A stretch of 64,000 bases of DNA from Sulfurimonas sp. HSL3-1 (GCF_039645995.1 NZ_CP147920.1:682001-746000); one strand, 5' to 3'; shown: positions 49,204-57,987, counted from the first letter of the stretch. Notes: generated from the letters alone by a model not told the origin. A program made the numbers and translations.

Positions 49204-50760
49204 TTAGAAGAGGTAGTTCAGCTCGAAGCGGTATTCGTTGTAGGAGTCTTTGTCATACCCCGCTTCACGATCTTTGGCATCGACCAGGCCGATGCGGACT
49301 TTGGCTTCGAGCCCCGGAATCGCTTTGACCTTTTCGATCAGGTCGATATGGATAATGTTGCTGTCCGCCTGGACACCGGCCGCCTGCTTGTCCTCGTCGA
49401 AGTCCTGCATCGCGTAACGGACCATCGCGCTCAGACCGGAGACCAGGTTGGCCTTGTCGAAATTGAAGTTGACCTGTGCTGCCGTCGTCTTGGTATTGGC
49501 ATACCAGTTGTACTGTGCCATCGCACGGGTATAACCGCCGGTCGGGAAGCCGCGCCACGGCGCGACGATATCCGCTTCATCGGCGACGGCGGAGTAGGCG
49601 ACCATCATTTTAAGCGGACCGGTTTCCGCGACGAGACGCGCCATCCAGAGGCTGGAGTCGAGGCTGTCAGGCGTATCGTAGCCCTTGGTGTTGTCAAAGA
49701 CGGCCGTACCGCCCGTCCAGTCGACGAGGGTCCCTTTGAGGGAGGCACCACCGACCTTACCGCCGCCGTCGTCCATCTGTTTCATGTAGCGGGCACCCGG
49801 CGTGATCTTCCAGCCTCCGAGCGGAATGGCATAGTTGATCTCGCCGGTCAGAGAGCTGACGACGCCCGGGACGCCGCCGTAGGTCAGGTCAAGCTGCAGG
49901 TTCTTGATGGATTTGTTCTGCACGTCGGCGACGATCAGCGAATGGGTGATATCCTCTCCCGCCGCGCGGAAGTTGTTGACGCTCAGACCCTTGTGGACCG
50001 CGGAGTCGTCGTTGCCGTTCCACTGCGTTTTGACGCTTGTATTGGAATCATCAAAAGTGAGGACGTCGTGGAACGTCTCATGGTCGCGCAGCTTCTGCTG
50101 GTAGAACCAGGCACCGCGGATCCGTGTCTGCGGAAGCTCTTTGGTCGTGAAGGAGTAACCCTCGAAGGTGTTCGGGATCATCTTCGTGTCGTTGGACTTG
50201 GTCAGGAAACTCTCGAAGATCTGACGGCCGGCGACGAAGGAGGTTTTGGAGATGTCATACTGGACATAGGCCTGCGCCAGCGTCGCAAAGCCGTATCGTC
50301 CGAGACGGTTGACGTTGTAGCGGCTGGTCGTATCCTTGCCCGCCTTGAGGTAGCCGATGTTCGCCTCGGACATGCGCTCGCCCGGGAACGGTTCGTCGGT
50401 ATAGTACAGACCCGCACCGGCGCTCAGGCCATAGAGGGAGGCGGTTTTGTAGATTAGGTTACCGCCGAGCCCCAGGGCACGGTTGTCCTTGTTCTTCGTC
50501 TGCGCCGTATCATCGTTTTTCCAATCCCAGTTGAAGGAGTTGACGCGCAGGCGGCCGTAGACGACCCCCTTGGCAAACATATCGGTGATGGTATCCGCTT
50601 TGCCTGGGAGCACGTTGTAGACCTCCATCATGTTCCCTTTCAGGGAACGTTTGGGGGTGAATGCCTCGCCGTCGGCGGCAGAGGCACTGCTCGTCAATGT
50701 ACAGGCCAGCGCGGCCGCTGCGGCAGTCGAAATGAATTTCATTGATTTAATATTAGCCAT
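49204..50760 (-). CDS. OprD-family outer-membrane porin
   Basis: A 518-residue protein with a signal peptide (cut after ASA near residue 29) and the 18-strand barrel pattern of OprD-type porins common in Campylobacterota, ending in the aromatic-terminated strand YRFELNYLF. Motifs such as VYGRLRVNSFNWDW, GLYYTDEPFP, VAGRQIFESFLT and GARYMKQMDDGG fit. It lies directly after soxB on the same strand, so it may admit thiosulfate or other sulfur anions. That solute is inference. AAAAAAGGATG precedes the ATG. Confidence 0.78.
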   Translation of the reverse strand: MANIKSMKFISTAAAAALACTLTSSASAADGEAFTPKRSLKGNMMEVYNVLPGKADTITDMFAKGVVYGRLRVNSFNWDWKNDDTAQTKNKDNRALGLGGNLIYKTASLYGLSAGAGLYYTDEPFPGERMSEANIGYLKAGKDTTSRYNVNRLGRYGFATLAQAYVQYDISKTSFVAGRQIFESFLTKSNDTKMIPNTFEGYSFTTKELPQTRIRGAWFYQQKLRDHETFHDVLTFDDSNTSVKTQWNGNDDSAVHKGLSVNNFRAAGEDITHSLIVADVQNKSIKNLQLDLTYGGVPGVVSSLTGEINYAIPLGGWKITPGARYMKQMDDGGGKVGGASLKGTLVDWTGGTAVFDNTKGYDTPDSLDSSLWMARLVAETGPLKMMVAYSAVADEADIVAPWRGFPTGGYTRAMAQYNWYANTKTTAAQVNFNFDKANLVSGLSAMVRYAMQDFDEDKQAAGVQADSNIIHIDLIEKVKAIPGLEAKVRIGLVDAKDREAGYDKDSYNEYRFELNYLF

Positions 50761-50840
50761 TTACTCATCCTTTTTTCAATGTAAAAGAGAGATAATGTCA
50801 GCGGTGATGAACGAATGTCCCCGTGACACTATCACTGGCT

Positions 50841-50863
50841 GGCGGCAGGTAGCAGCTGCCGCC
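50841..50863. terminator. Hairpin between soxB and the OprD-type porin gene
   Basis: GGCGGCAG and CTGCCGCC form a perfect 8-bp stem around a 7-nt loop, 59 nt after the soxB stop (minus strand). No T-run follows. It may be a partial terminator or processing site setting lower expression for downstream genes. Confidence 0.45.
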
Positions 50864-50921
50864 GTCTTGTCCTCAGACACCTACTCCCACGACACCGTGA
50901 CGGTGCCGACCGTGCAATCTC

Positions 50922-52688
50922 TCAGCAGCCTCCCCCCTTGGAAGGACAACCGCAATCGTAATCCAGCAGTTTGACATTGCCCGCATTGCTGACATCCACC
51001 ACTTTTTTGCGGCGGATATAGTCGCGGACGACATCATAGACGGGACGGATCTTCTCTTTTTGGAGATGCTCGCCCGCATTTTGGAGGTTGCCCCCCCATG
51101 ACGAAACGACATAGGTCCGCTTCGGATCGATCGGTTTGCCCCCCACAAGAAGATTGCTGATACGCTTGCCGCGGGCGTTGCCGACGGCGATGTCATAGGT
51201 CACCCCGCCGAGGCGGCTCATATCGCCGCCCTGCTGGTAGAGCGGGTTGGCGTTGAAGACGTTGTCGGCGATATCTTCAAGCAGGTTGGCGATACGTTCG
51301 CCTTTCAGCTCGAAGGTGTAGACGTTGGGATAGGTGATCCCGCACATCTCGTAGACGTTGTCCATCAGGATGTCGTCTCCCGGAAGGACCGTCGTTCCCC
51401 ACCGGTAGCCCGGCGTGAAGGAGATGTCGCATTTCATCTCATCCATGATCGCGTCATTAATGAGCTGGTCGAAGGTCGAGAAAAAGGTGTCGCGCTTGTA
51501 GAGCAGCCCCTTCGTTTTCCCCAGCACTTCGTTGAACTCCTTGTCAAAGGGCGCATAAAGCTCCGCGACGAGCTTTTCGCCCGCGGGATCCGCCGGAATG
51601 ATGTTCGAAGCGACCGGGATGAGCTTGTACTCATACCCTTTGACCTTGTGGTCCCGGATGTCGATATCGAGGCGCCCGACGTATTTGCCGTGGCTGCCCG
51701 CGATGACGATGACCGTGCCGTCGATGACAATCGGTTTCGGGGAGGGGTCGTGCGTATGGCCGCTGAGGATAAAGTCGATCCCGTGGACCTTGCGCGCCAC
51801 CTCCTGGTCGACGCTGAAACCGTCGTGCGACAGCACGACGACACAGTCGACCTTCTGCTCGTTACGGAGCTCGTCGACATACTCCTGCAGGGTATCAAGC
51901 CGCAGCCCGAAGCTCCACCCCTCGGTGAACTCTTTGGGGTTCGCCGTCGAGGTGAACGGGAAAGACTGGCCGATAATGCCGATCTTCGCCCCGTTGCGCT
52001 CTTCGATGGTGTAGGGTTCGAAAATCAGCTCTTCGTACTCCTCGGAGAAGGGGTCGTCCCCGATAATGTTCTGGGAGACGAACTTCGCATCGAGTTTGTC
52101 AATAAGCTCTTTGACCCGCTCTTTGCCGTAGGTGAACTCCCAGTGGCCGACCATGACGTCGACGCCGAGGTAGTTCTGCGCCTTGACGATGGCTTCGCCC
52201 TCTGTCTTCAGCGCGACGCCGGTGCCCTGCCAGGTGTCGCCGGAGTCGAGCAGCAGGACTTTCTCCTTGCCGCGCTGGCGTTCGACCTCGTCGATCAGGG
52301 TTTTCATGTGGGCGATGCCGCCCATCTTCCCGAATTTGCGTGCCAGGGCGGCAAAATCCATGTGGGTGTCGAAGTAGGCGTCGAGGGAGCTGGGCTCCAG
52401 TCCGTAGTGCTTGGCAAAGGCTTCGCCGCAGAGGAAACCGGGCGTCCCCACGAGGTTCGGCGCCGAGATCAGCGTCGAAGGCTCGCGCCAGTAGAGGGGC
52501 TTGATGTGCGCATGCAGGTCACAGATGTGCAGCAGGGTCACATTGCCCGTATCTTTGAAGTCATACAGATCCGCGAGCGAAATGTCCGCAGGGTTTTTTC
52601 CCCCGACGGTCGTCGCGTAGCCGTTGGAAACCGTCACCAGTCCCAGGGCCGCGGCGATCTGCAGAAAGTCTCTTCTTGAAATATCCAT
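50922..52688 (-). CDS. soxB: Sox thiosulfohydrolase SoxB
   Basis: Hydrolyses sulfate from SoxY-bound thiosulfate conjugate in the periplasm. 588 residues with a Tat signal (SRRDFLQIAAALGL). The di-manganese site of the 5'-nucleotidase family is seen in HICDLHAHIKP, LLLDSGDTWQGTG, VGHWEFT and LSGHTHDPS. The C-terminus ends in a Cys/Gly-rich tail, DCGCPSKGGGC (C579, C581, C588), which is not part of the catalytic fold. It is last of soxXYZAB, 11 nt after soxA, and starts after AAAGGACAG. Confidence 0.95.
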   Translation of the reverse strand: MDISRRDFLQIAAALGLVTVSNGYATTVGGKNPADISLADLYDFKDTGNVTLLHICDLHAHIKPLYWREPSTLISAPNLVGTPGFLCGEAFAKHYGLEPSSLDAYFDTHMDFAALARKFGKMGGIAHMKTLIDEVERQRGKEKVLLLDSGDTWQGTGVALKTEGEAIVKAQNYLGVDVMVGHWEFTYGKERVKELIDKLDAKFVSQNIIGDDPFSEEYEELIFEPYTIEERNGAKIGIIGQSFPFTSTANPKEFTEGWSFGLRLDTLQEYVDELRNEQKVDCVVVLSHDGFSVDQEVARKVHGIDFILSGHTHDPSPKPIVIDGTVIVIAGSHGKYVGRLDIDIRDHKVKGYEYKLIPVASNIIPADPAGEKLVAELYAPFDKEFNEVLGKTKGLLYKRDTFFSTFDQLINDAIMDEMKCDISFTPGYRWGTTVLPGDDILMDNVYEMCGITYPNVYTFELKGERIANLLEDIADNVFNANPLYQQGGDMSRLGGVTYDIAVGNARGKRISNLLVGGKPIDPKRTYVVSSWGGNLQNAGEHLQKEKIRPVYDVVRDYIRRKKVVDVSNAGNVKLLDYDCGCPSKGGGC

Positions 52689-52699
52689 TCATCTGTCCT

Positions 52700-53470
52700 T
52701 TAGCGTTTCAGGCCGGGGATCGCGATCGTTTTGTTCTTGGCTTTCGCGAGATTGGTGACATAGACCTCAAGGCCCACCATCTCATCCGAACCGATCGGGA
52801 GCACCGCCAGCAGGGCGTTTTTCATACACCCCTGGAAGCGGCGCTGCAGGGTGCGCAGGGAGGACTTCGTCATCCGGTACGCCGGCCAGGTTGCGCCGGC
52901 GCCCGCTTCGCCCAGATCCGGCAGGGGCTGGGTGCGCAGTACGGAACCGACAATGTCGGCGGAGTGGCAGCTGTTGCACGAAAGCCCGCGGCCGCCGCGC
53001 GCCGTCATAAAGACCTCTTCGCCCAGCTTGTAGGCGGCCTTCATCTGCGGGTTGGCGTTGACGTCGATCGCCACCGCTTCCTCGTTGGCCAGCGATTTGG
53101 CGTAGGCCAGCATCGCAAACATCTCTTTGCTGCTGAGCTTGAACGGTTTATGGCCGTTCTGGGCCATCAGCGCCTGCATCACCTGGTCGACACCGAGGAC
53201 GGCGTCAAACGGTTTGATATAGCGGGGGAAGCCGGCGATGTACGCGGGGAGCTTTGCTTCGGAAATGCCCAGGAACTTCGCCAGGCCGGCGTCGCCGCCG
53301 CAGTTTTCTTCCACGAGCTCACCGCCCCATTCGACGTCCATCTCCGCCGGGTTGTTCTCCAGCAGTTCCGCATAGAGCGCGCGGTCGGCGTCGCTCATGG
53401 CGAACTGCTCACCGCCCATGGCCAGCGTGCCGCAAAGCAGGGTGGCCGCAATGATTGATGTAACTTTCAT
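52700..53470 (-). CDS. soxA: Sox c-type cytochrome SoxA (monohaem)
   Basis: With SoxX it forms the haem enzyme that attaches thiosulfate to the SoxY cysteine. 256 residues: signal peptide, then a degenerate first cytochrome domain that keeps C57 but no CxxCH, and a second domain with haem site CNSCH (165-169). C215 in RRFQGCMKN is the cysteine that becomes the persulfide haem ligand. This is the one-haem form of SoxA. It lies 3 nt after soxZ. Confidence 0.93.
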   Translation of the reverse strand: MKVTSIIAATLLCGTLAMGGEQFAMSDADRALYAELLENNPAEMDVEWGGELVEENCGGDAGLAKFLGISEAKLPAYIAGFPRYIKPFDAVLGVDQVMQALMAQNGHKPFKLSSKEMFAMLAYAKSLANEEAVAIDVNANPQMKAAYKLGEEVFMTARGGRGLSCNSCHSADIVGSVLRTQPLPDLGEAGAGATWPAYRMTKSSLRTLQRRFQGCMKNALLAVLPIGSDEMVGLEVYVTNLAKAKNKTIAIPGLKR

Positions 53471-53473
53471 GGC

Positions 53474-53809
53474 TCAGCCTTTCGGTTTGAGTTTTTTCGA
53501 CTTCTCTTGGACTTCGCCGGTGTTGGTCTTGTAGACGACTTTCAGTGTCCCTGCAGCGGGCACTTTGAAATTGATCGTGAAGACCGGGTTCGTCGAAACG
53601 GATTCCCAGACCTGCATCGTCGTGAACGGGGTGTCGTTGAAGAAGAACTTCACCTCGGTGATGTAATCGGCGGGCACGATCTTGCCGCTTTTCTTGTCTT
53701 TGCGCATCCCGGTTTCCATCGGGTGCATGACCATGAAGTTGACCTTGACGACGTCGCCGCTTTTAAACTTTTTCGGTTTGATTTTAATCAGTGATTTTCT
53801 TTCTGCCAT
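53474..53809 (-). CDS. soxZ: Sox carrier complex subunit SoxZ
   Basis: A 111-residue beta-sandwich partner of SoxY. MAERKSLIKIKPKKFKSGDVVKVNFMVMHPMETG and the end LKVVYKTNTGEVQEK are classic for SoxZ. It has no signal peptide of its own, and is expected to be exported in complex with SoxY by the Tat system. It lies in soxXYZAB, 41 nt after soxY. Confidence 0.95.
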   Translation of the reverse strand: MAERKSLIKIKPKKFKSGDVVKVNFMVMHPMETGMRKDKKSGKIVPADYITEVKFFFNDTPFTTMQVWESVSTNPVFTINFKVPAAGTLKVVYKTNTGEVQEKSKKLKPKG

Positions 53810-53850
53810 TGTCTATCCTTTTTTGATGATACTCGGGTCTGAAGCGGCGA

Positions 53851-54327
53851 TCAGCCGCAGCCGCCGATCGTGACTTTGACGCTCTGTTTCGCGCTGAGGA
53901 ATTCGCCGGTGCTTGTTTCGGCGACGACGAGGACATCCTGGGAGCTGCCGAGCTTGATCCGTGTCGCGAACATCGCCGCGCCGTTGGCCGGTGTCAGCAT
54001 GATGTCGGCACAGCGGACGTTGCTGTTTTTCGTGGCGAAGATGTGGATCGCTTTGACGTAGTCATCCGGTGTCATCGGGGAATCGACTTCAACCGTGACG
54101 GGAACGACGGCGCCGTTTTCCGCGATCTCAGGCGCTTTGAGGTGCACCTTTTTCGAAGGCGTGACGGCCTTGCCGCCGGTAATGGCCTTGAGGGCCGCGT
54201 CGATGTTCATCGTGTTGGGGCCCTTGGGCGCTTCCGCCGCGAGCAGGCTCTGCGGGGTGAGGGTTGCTGTTGCTGCCGTGGCCGCTGCGGCCAATCCGAT
54301 ACGTTGTAAGAAACTTCTTCTTTGCAT
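53851..54327 (-). CDS. soxY: Sox sulfur carrier SoxY
   Basis: Carries pathway intermediates on the C-terminal cysteine arm. 158 residues: Tat-type signal (MQRRSFLQRIGLAAAA), a beta-sandwich core with VKAIHIFATKNSNVRCADIMLTP, and the end VTIGGCG with carrier C157. The GGCG ending is one Gly short of the common GGCGG. The ATG at 54327 follows AAAGGAGAACC, 10 nt after soxX. Confidence 0.95.
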   Translation of the reverse strand: MQRRSFLQRIGLAAAATAATATLTPQSLLAAEAPKGPNTMNIDAALKAITGGKAVTPSKKVHLKAPEIAENGAVVPVTVEVDSPMTPDDYVKAIHIFATKNSNVRCADIMLTPANGAAMFATRIKLGSSQDVLVVAETSTGEFLSAKQSVKVTIGGCG

Positions 54328-54337
54328 GGGTTCTCCT

Positions 54338-54868
54338 TTAGTGTTTAATGGAAACGATATATGAGGTGATGTCGCAGATTTCACGTTCGGTAAAGAGACC
54401 GGTCGTGAGGTTGATCGTCATGTGCGTCTTCGGGTTATCGACACGCGCGTCGGCGATTTTCTGGTAGACGAACTGGTTGTCACGGGTACCCGTTTCAATG
54501 AAAAATGCATGGTAGTTTGTCAGGTCCGGACCGATATTTCCGGCGCCTTTGGCCCCTTCGATATTGTGGCAGGCGACACAGTTGCCGTACTGCTTCGGTG
54601 AGCCGTTCGCATTCTTTTTTGACAGGCCTGCAGGCAGTTTGCCTTTGGCTTTTTCTCCATTGAGGTTATGGAAAATGTATGCGCCCCGGGCGATCGCGTC
54701 CTTGTCGTCCGTGATACACCCCGCTGGCATCGTGTAGGCCTTGGCCGGGCCGAACAGATCCTTCTGGATGATCGACGCCGCTTCGGGCCGCTCGATGGCA
54801 TCGGACAGGTTGGCGGCGAACGCTACACCCAGACCGATGGTCGTACTGAGTAACAGCCATCTCTTCAT
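54338..54868 (-). CDS. soxX: Sox c-type cytochrome SoxX
   Basis: Monohaem partner of SoxA. 176 residues: signal peptide (MKRWLLLSTTIGLGVAFAA), haem motif CVACH at 97-101, and the distal Met near HMTINLTTG. YGNCVACHNIEGAKGAGNIGPDL is typical of SoxX. It is first in soxXYZAB; AGGAGAAACACG precedes the ATG. The promoter carries two exact 11-bp direct repeats, and an OmpR-type regulatory operon lies immediately upstream on the same strand. Confidence 0.94.
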   Translation of the reverse strand: MKRWLLLSTTIGLGVAFAANLSDAIERPEAASIIQKDLFGPAKAYTMPAGCITDDKDAIARGAYIFHNLNGEKAKGKLPAGLSKKNANGSPKQYGNCVACHNIEGAKGAGNIGPDLTNYHAFFIETGTRDNQFVYQKIADARVDNPKTHMTINLTTGLFTEREICDITSYIVSIKH

Positions 54869-54895
54869 CGTGTTTCTCCTTGCTTGGTTTCGAAA

Positions 54896-54929
54896 ATTGT
54901 AACGGTGCAATGTAAAAACAATGTAAAAA
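54896..54929 (-). promoter_or_regulatory. soxX promoter: two identical 11-bp direct repeats plus -10
   Basis: On the minus strand TTTTTACATTG occurs twice in tandem (54929-54919 and 54918-54908). A 6-nt spacer and TACAAT (54901-54896) follow, 28 nt before the soxX ATG. Repeats in 11-bp register replacing the -35 region match the known layout of OmpR/PhoB activator boxes. A second possible -10, TATACT at 54935-54930, lies upstream of the repeats. Confidence 0.68.
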
Positions 54930-54975
54930 AGTATAAAGATTTTTGATGGGGAGAGAAAAAGTTCCTATTAGCAGA

Positions 54976-56151
54976 TCAAATAGCAGGATTTTGGCAGAGA
55001 TGGGGCGGGAAAACGTAGGTAAATGTGCTTCCTTGTTGCGGTACGGAAGAGACCTCCAGGGTGATGCCCGTCTCCTCCATGATCGCCTTGACGATATTGA
55101 GCCCGATGCCGAAACCGCCTTTGCCGGTCTCCTCGCGGTAGTAGCGTTCAAAGATCTTTTCGGTGTTCTCGATCCCCAGCCCGTAATCCTTGAAGGTCAG
55201 TTCGCAGCGGTGGTCGTACCGTTTCAGGGCGACCTCGACGATGCTGTTCTCGTGGGAGTACTTGATGGCGTTGGAGATGTTGTTGTCGATGATGCGCTGC
55301 AGCTGGGTCTGGTTGAAGTGCAGGAACACCCCTTCATCGATCTCGGAGGCGATGGTGATCCCTTTCATGGCGGCGACCTCGTTGAAATAGAGGATGCGTT
55401 CGCGCACGAAGGCGCTGACGTCGATCTCCTCGTATTCGAAAACGATCTGCTTGTTCTTGATGAGGTACTCCATGTCGTTATAGATGTTCGAGAGGGTCTT
55501 CGACGCGGCTTTGATGCGCTGCAGGTATTTGCTCTGGGGATGCTTGCGGTTATAGAGATCGATGTTGATGTTGATGATGGAGAGGGGCGTGTTGATCTCG
55601 TGGACGGTATCTTTGATAAAGTTATCCAGTTTCTGGTTGACGCGCTTGAAGGGCAGGGCAAAACGCTGCAGGACCAGGAGCGAGAGAAAAAAGACGAGGA
55701 CGACGATGGCGATGAGGATCGTCGCGACGCGTTCGTAGACGGGTGCGTAGGTGAGGTGGTTGCCGACGATGAGGTACTCCGCGCCGAAGTAGCGCTCCCG
55801 CGGCAGGGGGATGATGAGGTAGGCGCTGCGGCTTTCGTCGATGTGGTACCCGGCGGCAAAGTGTTCCATCGGAAAGTCGATGAGGGTGAAGACCGGTTTG
55901 AAGTGCAGGTCGTAAAGCCCCGAGACGATCCGCTTGAAGCGGGGGTACTCGAAATAGCTTTCACGGTTCTCGTCGTACTCCTCCATGGCGCTGATGACAC
56001 GGGCGGCGTGCTGCTTGAGCATCAGTTCGTTCTGGATCCCGTGGATCTGTTTCATATAGACGGTGTAGACATAGAGCGGCGCGAGGAGGATCACCGTGAT
56101 CAGTGCCGTGTAGAGCATCGCGTTTTTGAGGGCGTACTGATTATCTTTCAA
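54976..56151 (-). CDS. Sensor histidine kinase
   Basis: A 391-residue inner-membrane kinase: TM1 about 12-33, a periplasmic region of about 108 residues, TM2 about 142-162, then the dimerisation box DTVHEINTPLS with H184 and an ATPase domain with N box NNISNAIKYS, DYGLGIENTEKIFERYYRE and GGFGIGLNIVKAI. The start is TTG at 56151, overlapping the regulator gene by 11 bp; no ATG fits the frame before TM1. It is third gene of the Cache-regulator-kinase operon and lies 107 bp upstream of soxX. It probably controls sox transcription; this is inference. Confidence 0.88.
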   Translation of the reverse strand: MKDNQYALKNAMLYTALITVILLAPLYVYTVYMKQIHGIQNELMLKQHAARVISAMEEYDENRESYFEYPRFKRIVSGLYDLHFKPVFTLIDFPMEHFAAGYHIDESRSAYLIIPLPRERYFGAEYLIVGNHLTYAPVYERVATILIAIVVLVFFLSLLVLQRFALPFKRVNQKLDNFIKDTVHEINTPLSIININIDLYNRKHPQSKYLQRIKAASKTLSNIYNDMEYLIKNKQIVFEYEEIDVSAFVRERILYFNEVAAMKGITIASEIDEGVFLHFNQTQLQRIIDNNISNAIKYSHENSIVEVALKRYDHRCELTFKDYGLGIENTEKIFERYYREETGKGGFGIGLNIVKAIMEETGITLEVSSVPQQGSTFTYVFPPHLCQNPAI

Positions 56152-56794
56152 TGATATACCCTATGCCGCGGCGGTTCTTGATGATGTCCGCGGGGAGTTT
56201 TTTGCGCAGGTTGTTGATCTGGACCCGGATGTTGGCGGGGTCGACATACTCGCCCCACACTTCGTCCTGGAACATCGCCATGGAGACGGCCTGGTTCGTA
56301 TGGCGCAGCAGGACTTCCAGGATGTCGTTCTCCGTCTTGCTCAGCGTAATCGGCTCCTCTTTGTAACTCAGCTGCATCCGTTTCGTATCGTAGAGCAGAT
56401 CCGGGGCGAGTTCGATCGCTTCGCTGTGCTTGTAGTAGTAGCTGCGCAGCGCATGTTCGATGCGCAGCTGCAGCTCGGTGAGGTCGAAGGGCTTGCGGAT
56501 GTAATCGCAGCAGCCGCGCTTGTACCCCTCTTCGAGGTCCTTGGTCTGCGTCCGGGCGGTGATGAAGATGGCCGGGGTCTCGTTGCCCTCGGCACGCAGG
56601 GTCTTGAGCAGTTCGAATCCGCTGAGGCCGGGGACGTTCACATCGAACAAGAAAAGGTCAAAATGGGTCGCGCAGGCGGCGTCGAAAGCGTCGTCGCCGT
56701 TGGCGTAGGTCTCGACGTTGAAATCAAGATCCTCCAGAAACTCCTCGATGCTGACGCGCAGCGCGTATTCATCTTCCAGCAGCAGAATCTTCAT
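56141..56794 (-). CDS. OmpR-family response regulator
   Basis: 217 residues: receiver domain (1-115) with phospho-acceptor D51 in LFLFDVNVPGLSG and the acidic pair in LLLEDEY, then a winged-helix DNA-binding domain (about 125-217) ending VRVQINNLRKKLPADIIKNRRGIGYIIE. OmpR/PhoB-type regulators bind tandem repeats in 10-11 bp register, which is what the soxX promoter shows. It overlaps the Cache gene (ATGA) and the kinase gene, so the three are made together. Confidence 0.9.
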   Translation of the reverse strand: MKILLLEDEYALRVSIEEFLEDLDFNVETYANGDDAFDAACATHFDLFLFDVNVPGLSGFELLKTLRAEGNETPAIFITARTQTKDLEEGYKRGCCDYIRKPFDLTELQLRIEHALRSYYYKHSEAIELAPDLLYDTKRMQLSYKEEPITLSKTENDILEVLLRHTNQAVSMAMFQDEVWGEYVDPANIRVQINNLRKKLPADIIKNRRGIGYIIER

Positions 56795-57909
56795 CGTATC
56801 TCTCCTTCGATCTTCCGGGCGAGTTTGTAGTGGAGCATCAGGGCGATCAGCTCCTCTTTGGTGTAGGTGGAAAGTATGTCCCGCGCCTCCTCCATAAAGA
56901 GTTCCCGGTCCTCCTCGGGGACGGTGTCCTTGAGCGAGAGCAGGGCCTTGTCGTATCCGCTGTGGTAGACCTTGTTGTCGTACTGCTCTTTCTTGACGAT
57001 GTCGTAGAGGTTGTTCCGCGAGAACGCGAGCAGGAAAGAGAGGTCCTCCCCGCTGCGGGCAAAGTGCTCGATGCTCTGTTTGGGCATGACGAAGACGAAG
57101 GCGCCGATGGTCTCGCCGTCGCCGTTGCGCATCGGTTCGAAGAAGATGTACTTGTTCTCCCGCAGCATGATCCGTTCTTTGCGCAGCTGTTTCATGTCCA
57201 GGCGCTGCAGGACCTTGAGGTTGATGTTGTTGTAGCGGCGGTTGCCGACGAGATACCAGGCGACGGAGGGGTTGTTCTGCATCAAAACGGCGGTGTTGTA
57301 GTAGCTGTCGTCGAGCAGGGCGTAGAGGTCGATCCCGAACTTGTGGAAGAAGTCGGTACTGGCGTCGAAGAACTTCAGCACTTCGACAAAACCGATGAGC
57401 TCCCCCTCTTCGTACATGGGGACGGTCGCCTTGATCCCCAGACGTCGTCCGACTTCGATGGAGGAGCGCGGTTTCTTGTGCAGCATGATCTCTTCGAGGT
57501 CGCGGCGGTAGGTATCGAGCGGCATCCCCGAAAAGAGATTGTCGGCATCCCAGCTGCGGGCGAAGAGGCGCGAATCCGCGGTAATGATCTGAGCCCGCAC
57601 GAGTTCGGAGGTGTTTGTCTGCACCGATTTGATCATCCGTTTGAGGAGGGCGAAGCCCGCTTCGTCGTCATCTTCTTTGAGGGCATGCCGGAGGGAGTCG
57701 TTCTCCGAGAGGATCAGCGCAAACCGCAGGGCATCCTCCTTCTCGTTGCGCAGCTCCGTGCGCAGCGAGAGGCTGAGCTGGTCGCTGACCTCGTCGATGA
57801 CCTGCCACGCGACCTCCCGGTTGAAGACTTCTATGGTCATAATCAGTAAGAGAATGATGAGAAAGAAAGGAACGGCGAAGAGCAGGTTGTTTCTGGAAAA
57901 TAGCTTCAA
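56791..57909 (-). CDS. Membrane-anchored periplasmic Cache-domain protein
   Basis: 372 residues: one N-terminal transmembrane helix (about 9-27), then a long extracytoplasmic part with a helical lead (VIDEVSDQLSLSLRTELRNEKEDALRFA) and Cache-like sensor domains (about 90-290; FARSWDADNLFSGMPLDTYRRDLEEI, KATVPMYEEGELIGFVEVLKFFD and ETIGAFVFVMP). No second helix, HAMP, kinase or chemotaxis output is visible. It seems to be a sensor without its own output, in an operon with a response regulator and kinase. The start is TTG at 57909 with AAGGAG about 10 nt upstream. It may report a sulfur compound to the kinase; this is inference. Confidence 0.72.
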   Translation of the reverse strand: MKLFSRNNLLFAVPFFLIILLLIMTIEVFNREVAWQVIDEVSDQLSLSLRTELRNEKEDALRFALILSENDSLRHALKEDDDEAGFALLKRMIKSVQTNTSELVRAQIITADSRLFARSWDADNLFSGMPLDTYRRDLEEIMLHKKPRSSIEVGRRLGIKATVPMYEEGELIGFVEVLKFFDASTDFFHKFGIDLYALLDDSYYNTAVLMQNNPSVAWYLVGNRRYNNINLKVLQRLDMKQLRKERIMLRENKYIFFEPMRNGDGETIGAFVFVMPKQSIEHFARSGEDLSFLLAFSRNNLYDIVKKEQYDNKVYHSGYDKALLSLKDTVPEEDRELFMEEARDILSTYTKEELIALMLHYKLARKIEGEIR

Positions 57910-57934
57910 AGGGTATCGGCTCCTTGGATCACCG

Positions 57935-57940
57935 ATTATA
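57935..57940 (-). promoter_or_regulatory. -10 box TATAAT of the Cache/regulator/kinase operon
   Basis: A perfect TATAAT on the minus strand 25 nt before the Cache gene start. It follows a hairpin at 57959-57987 that ends the preceding DsrE transcript, so the three-gene regulatory operon probably has its own promoter. Confidence 0.5.
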
Positions 57941-57958
57941 TCAAAATGTTATTACACT

Positions 57959-57987
57959 GTTCAAGAGGCCTGAGCCCCTTCTTGAAC
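57959..57987 (-). terminator. Hairpin after DsrE copy 3
   Basis: GTTCAAGA and TCTTGAAC pair over 8 bp, with further G-C pairs inside, 45 nt after the stop of the DsrE gene. AT-rich sequence follows on the minus strand, but without a proper T-run. Confidence 0.5.

Noticed and set aside
50765-50798. CAATGTAAAAG upstream of the OprD-type porin as a fourth copy of the sulfur promoter box
   Set aside because: Only one 11-mer matches, the second position in register does not, and the place where the -10 should lie is the ribosome binding site of the gene.
57947-57968. TGTT repeats in 11-bp register upstream of the Cache gene -10 box as an autoregulatory site
   Set aside because: The repeats match over only four bases, do not resemble the soxX box, and overlap the arms of a hairpin.
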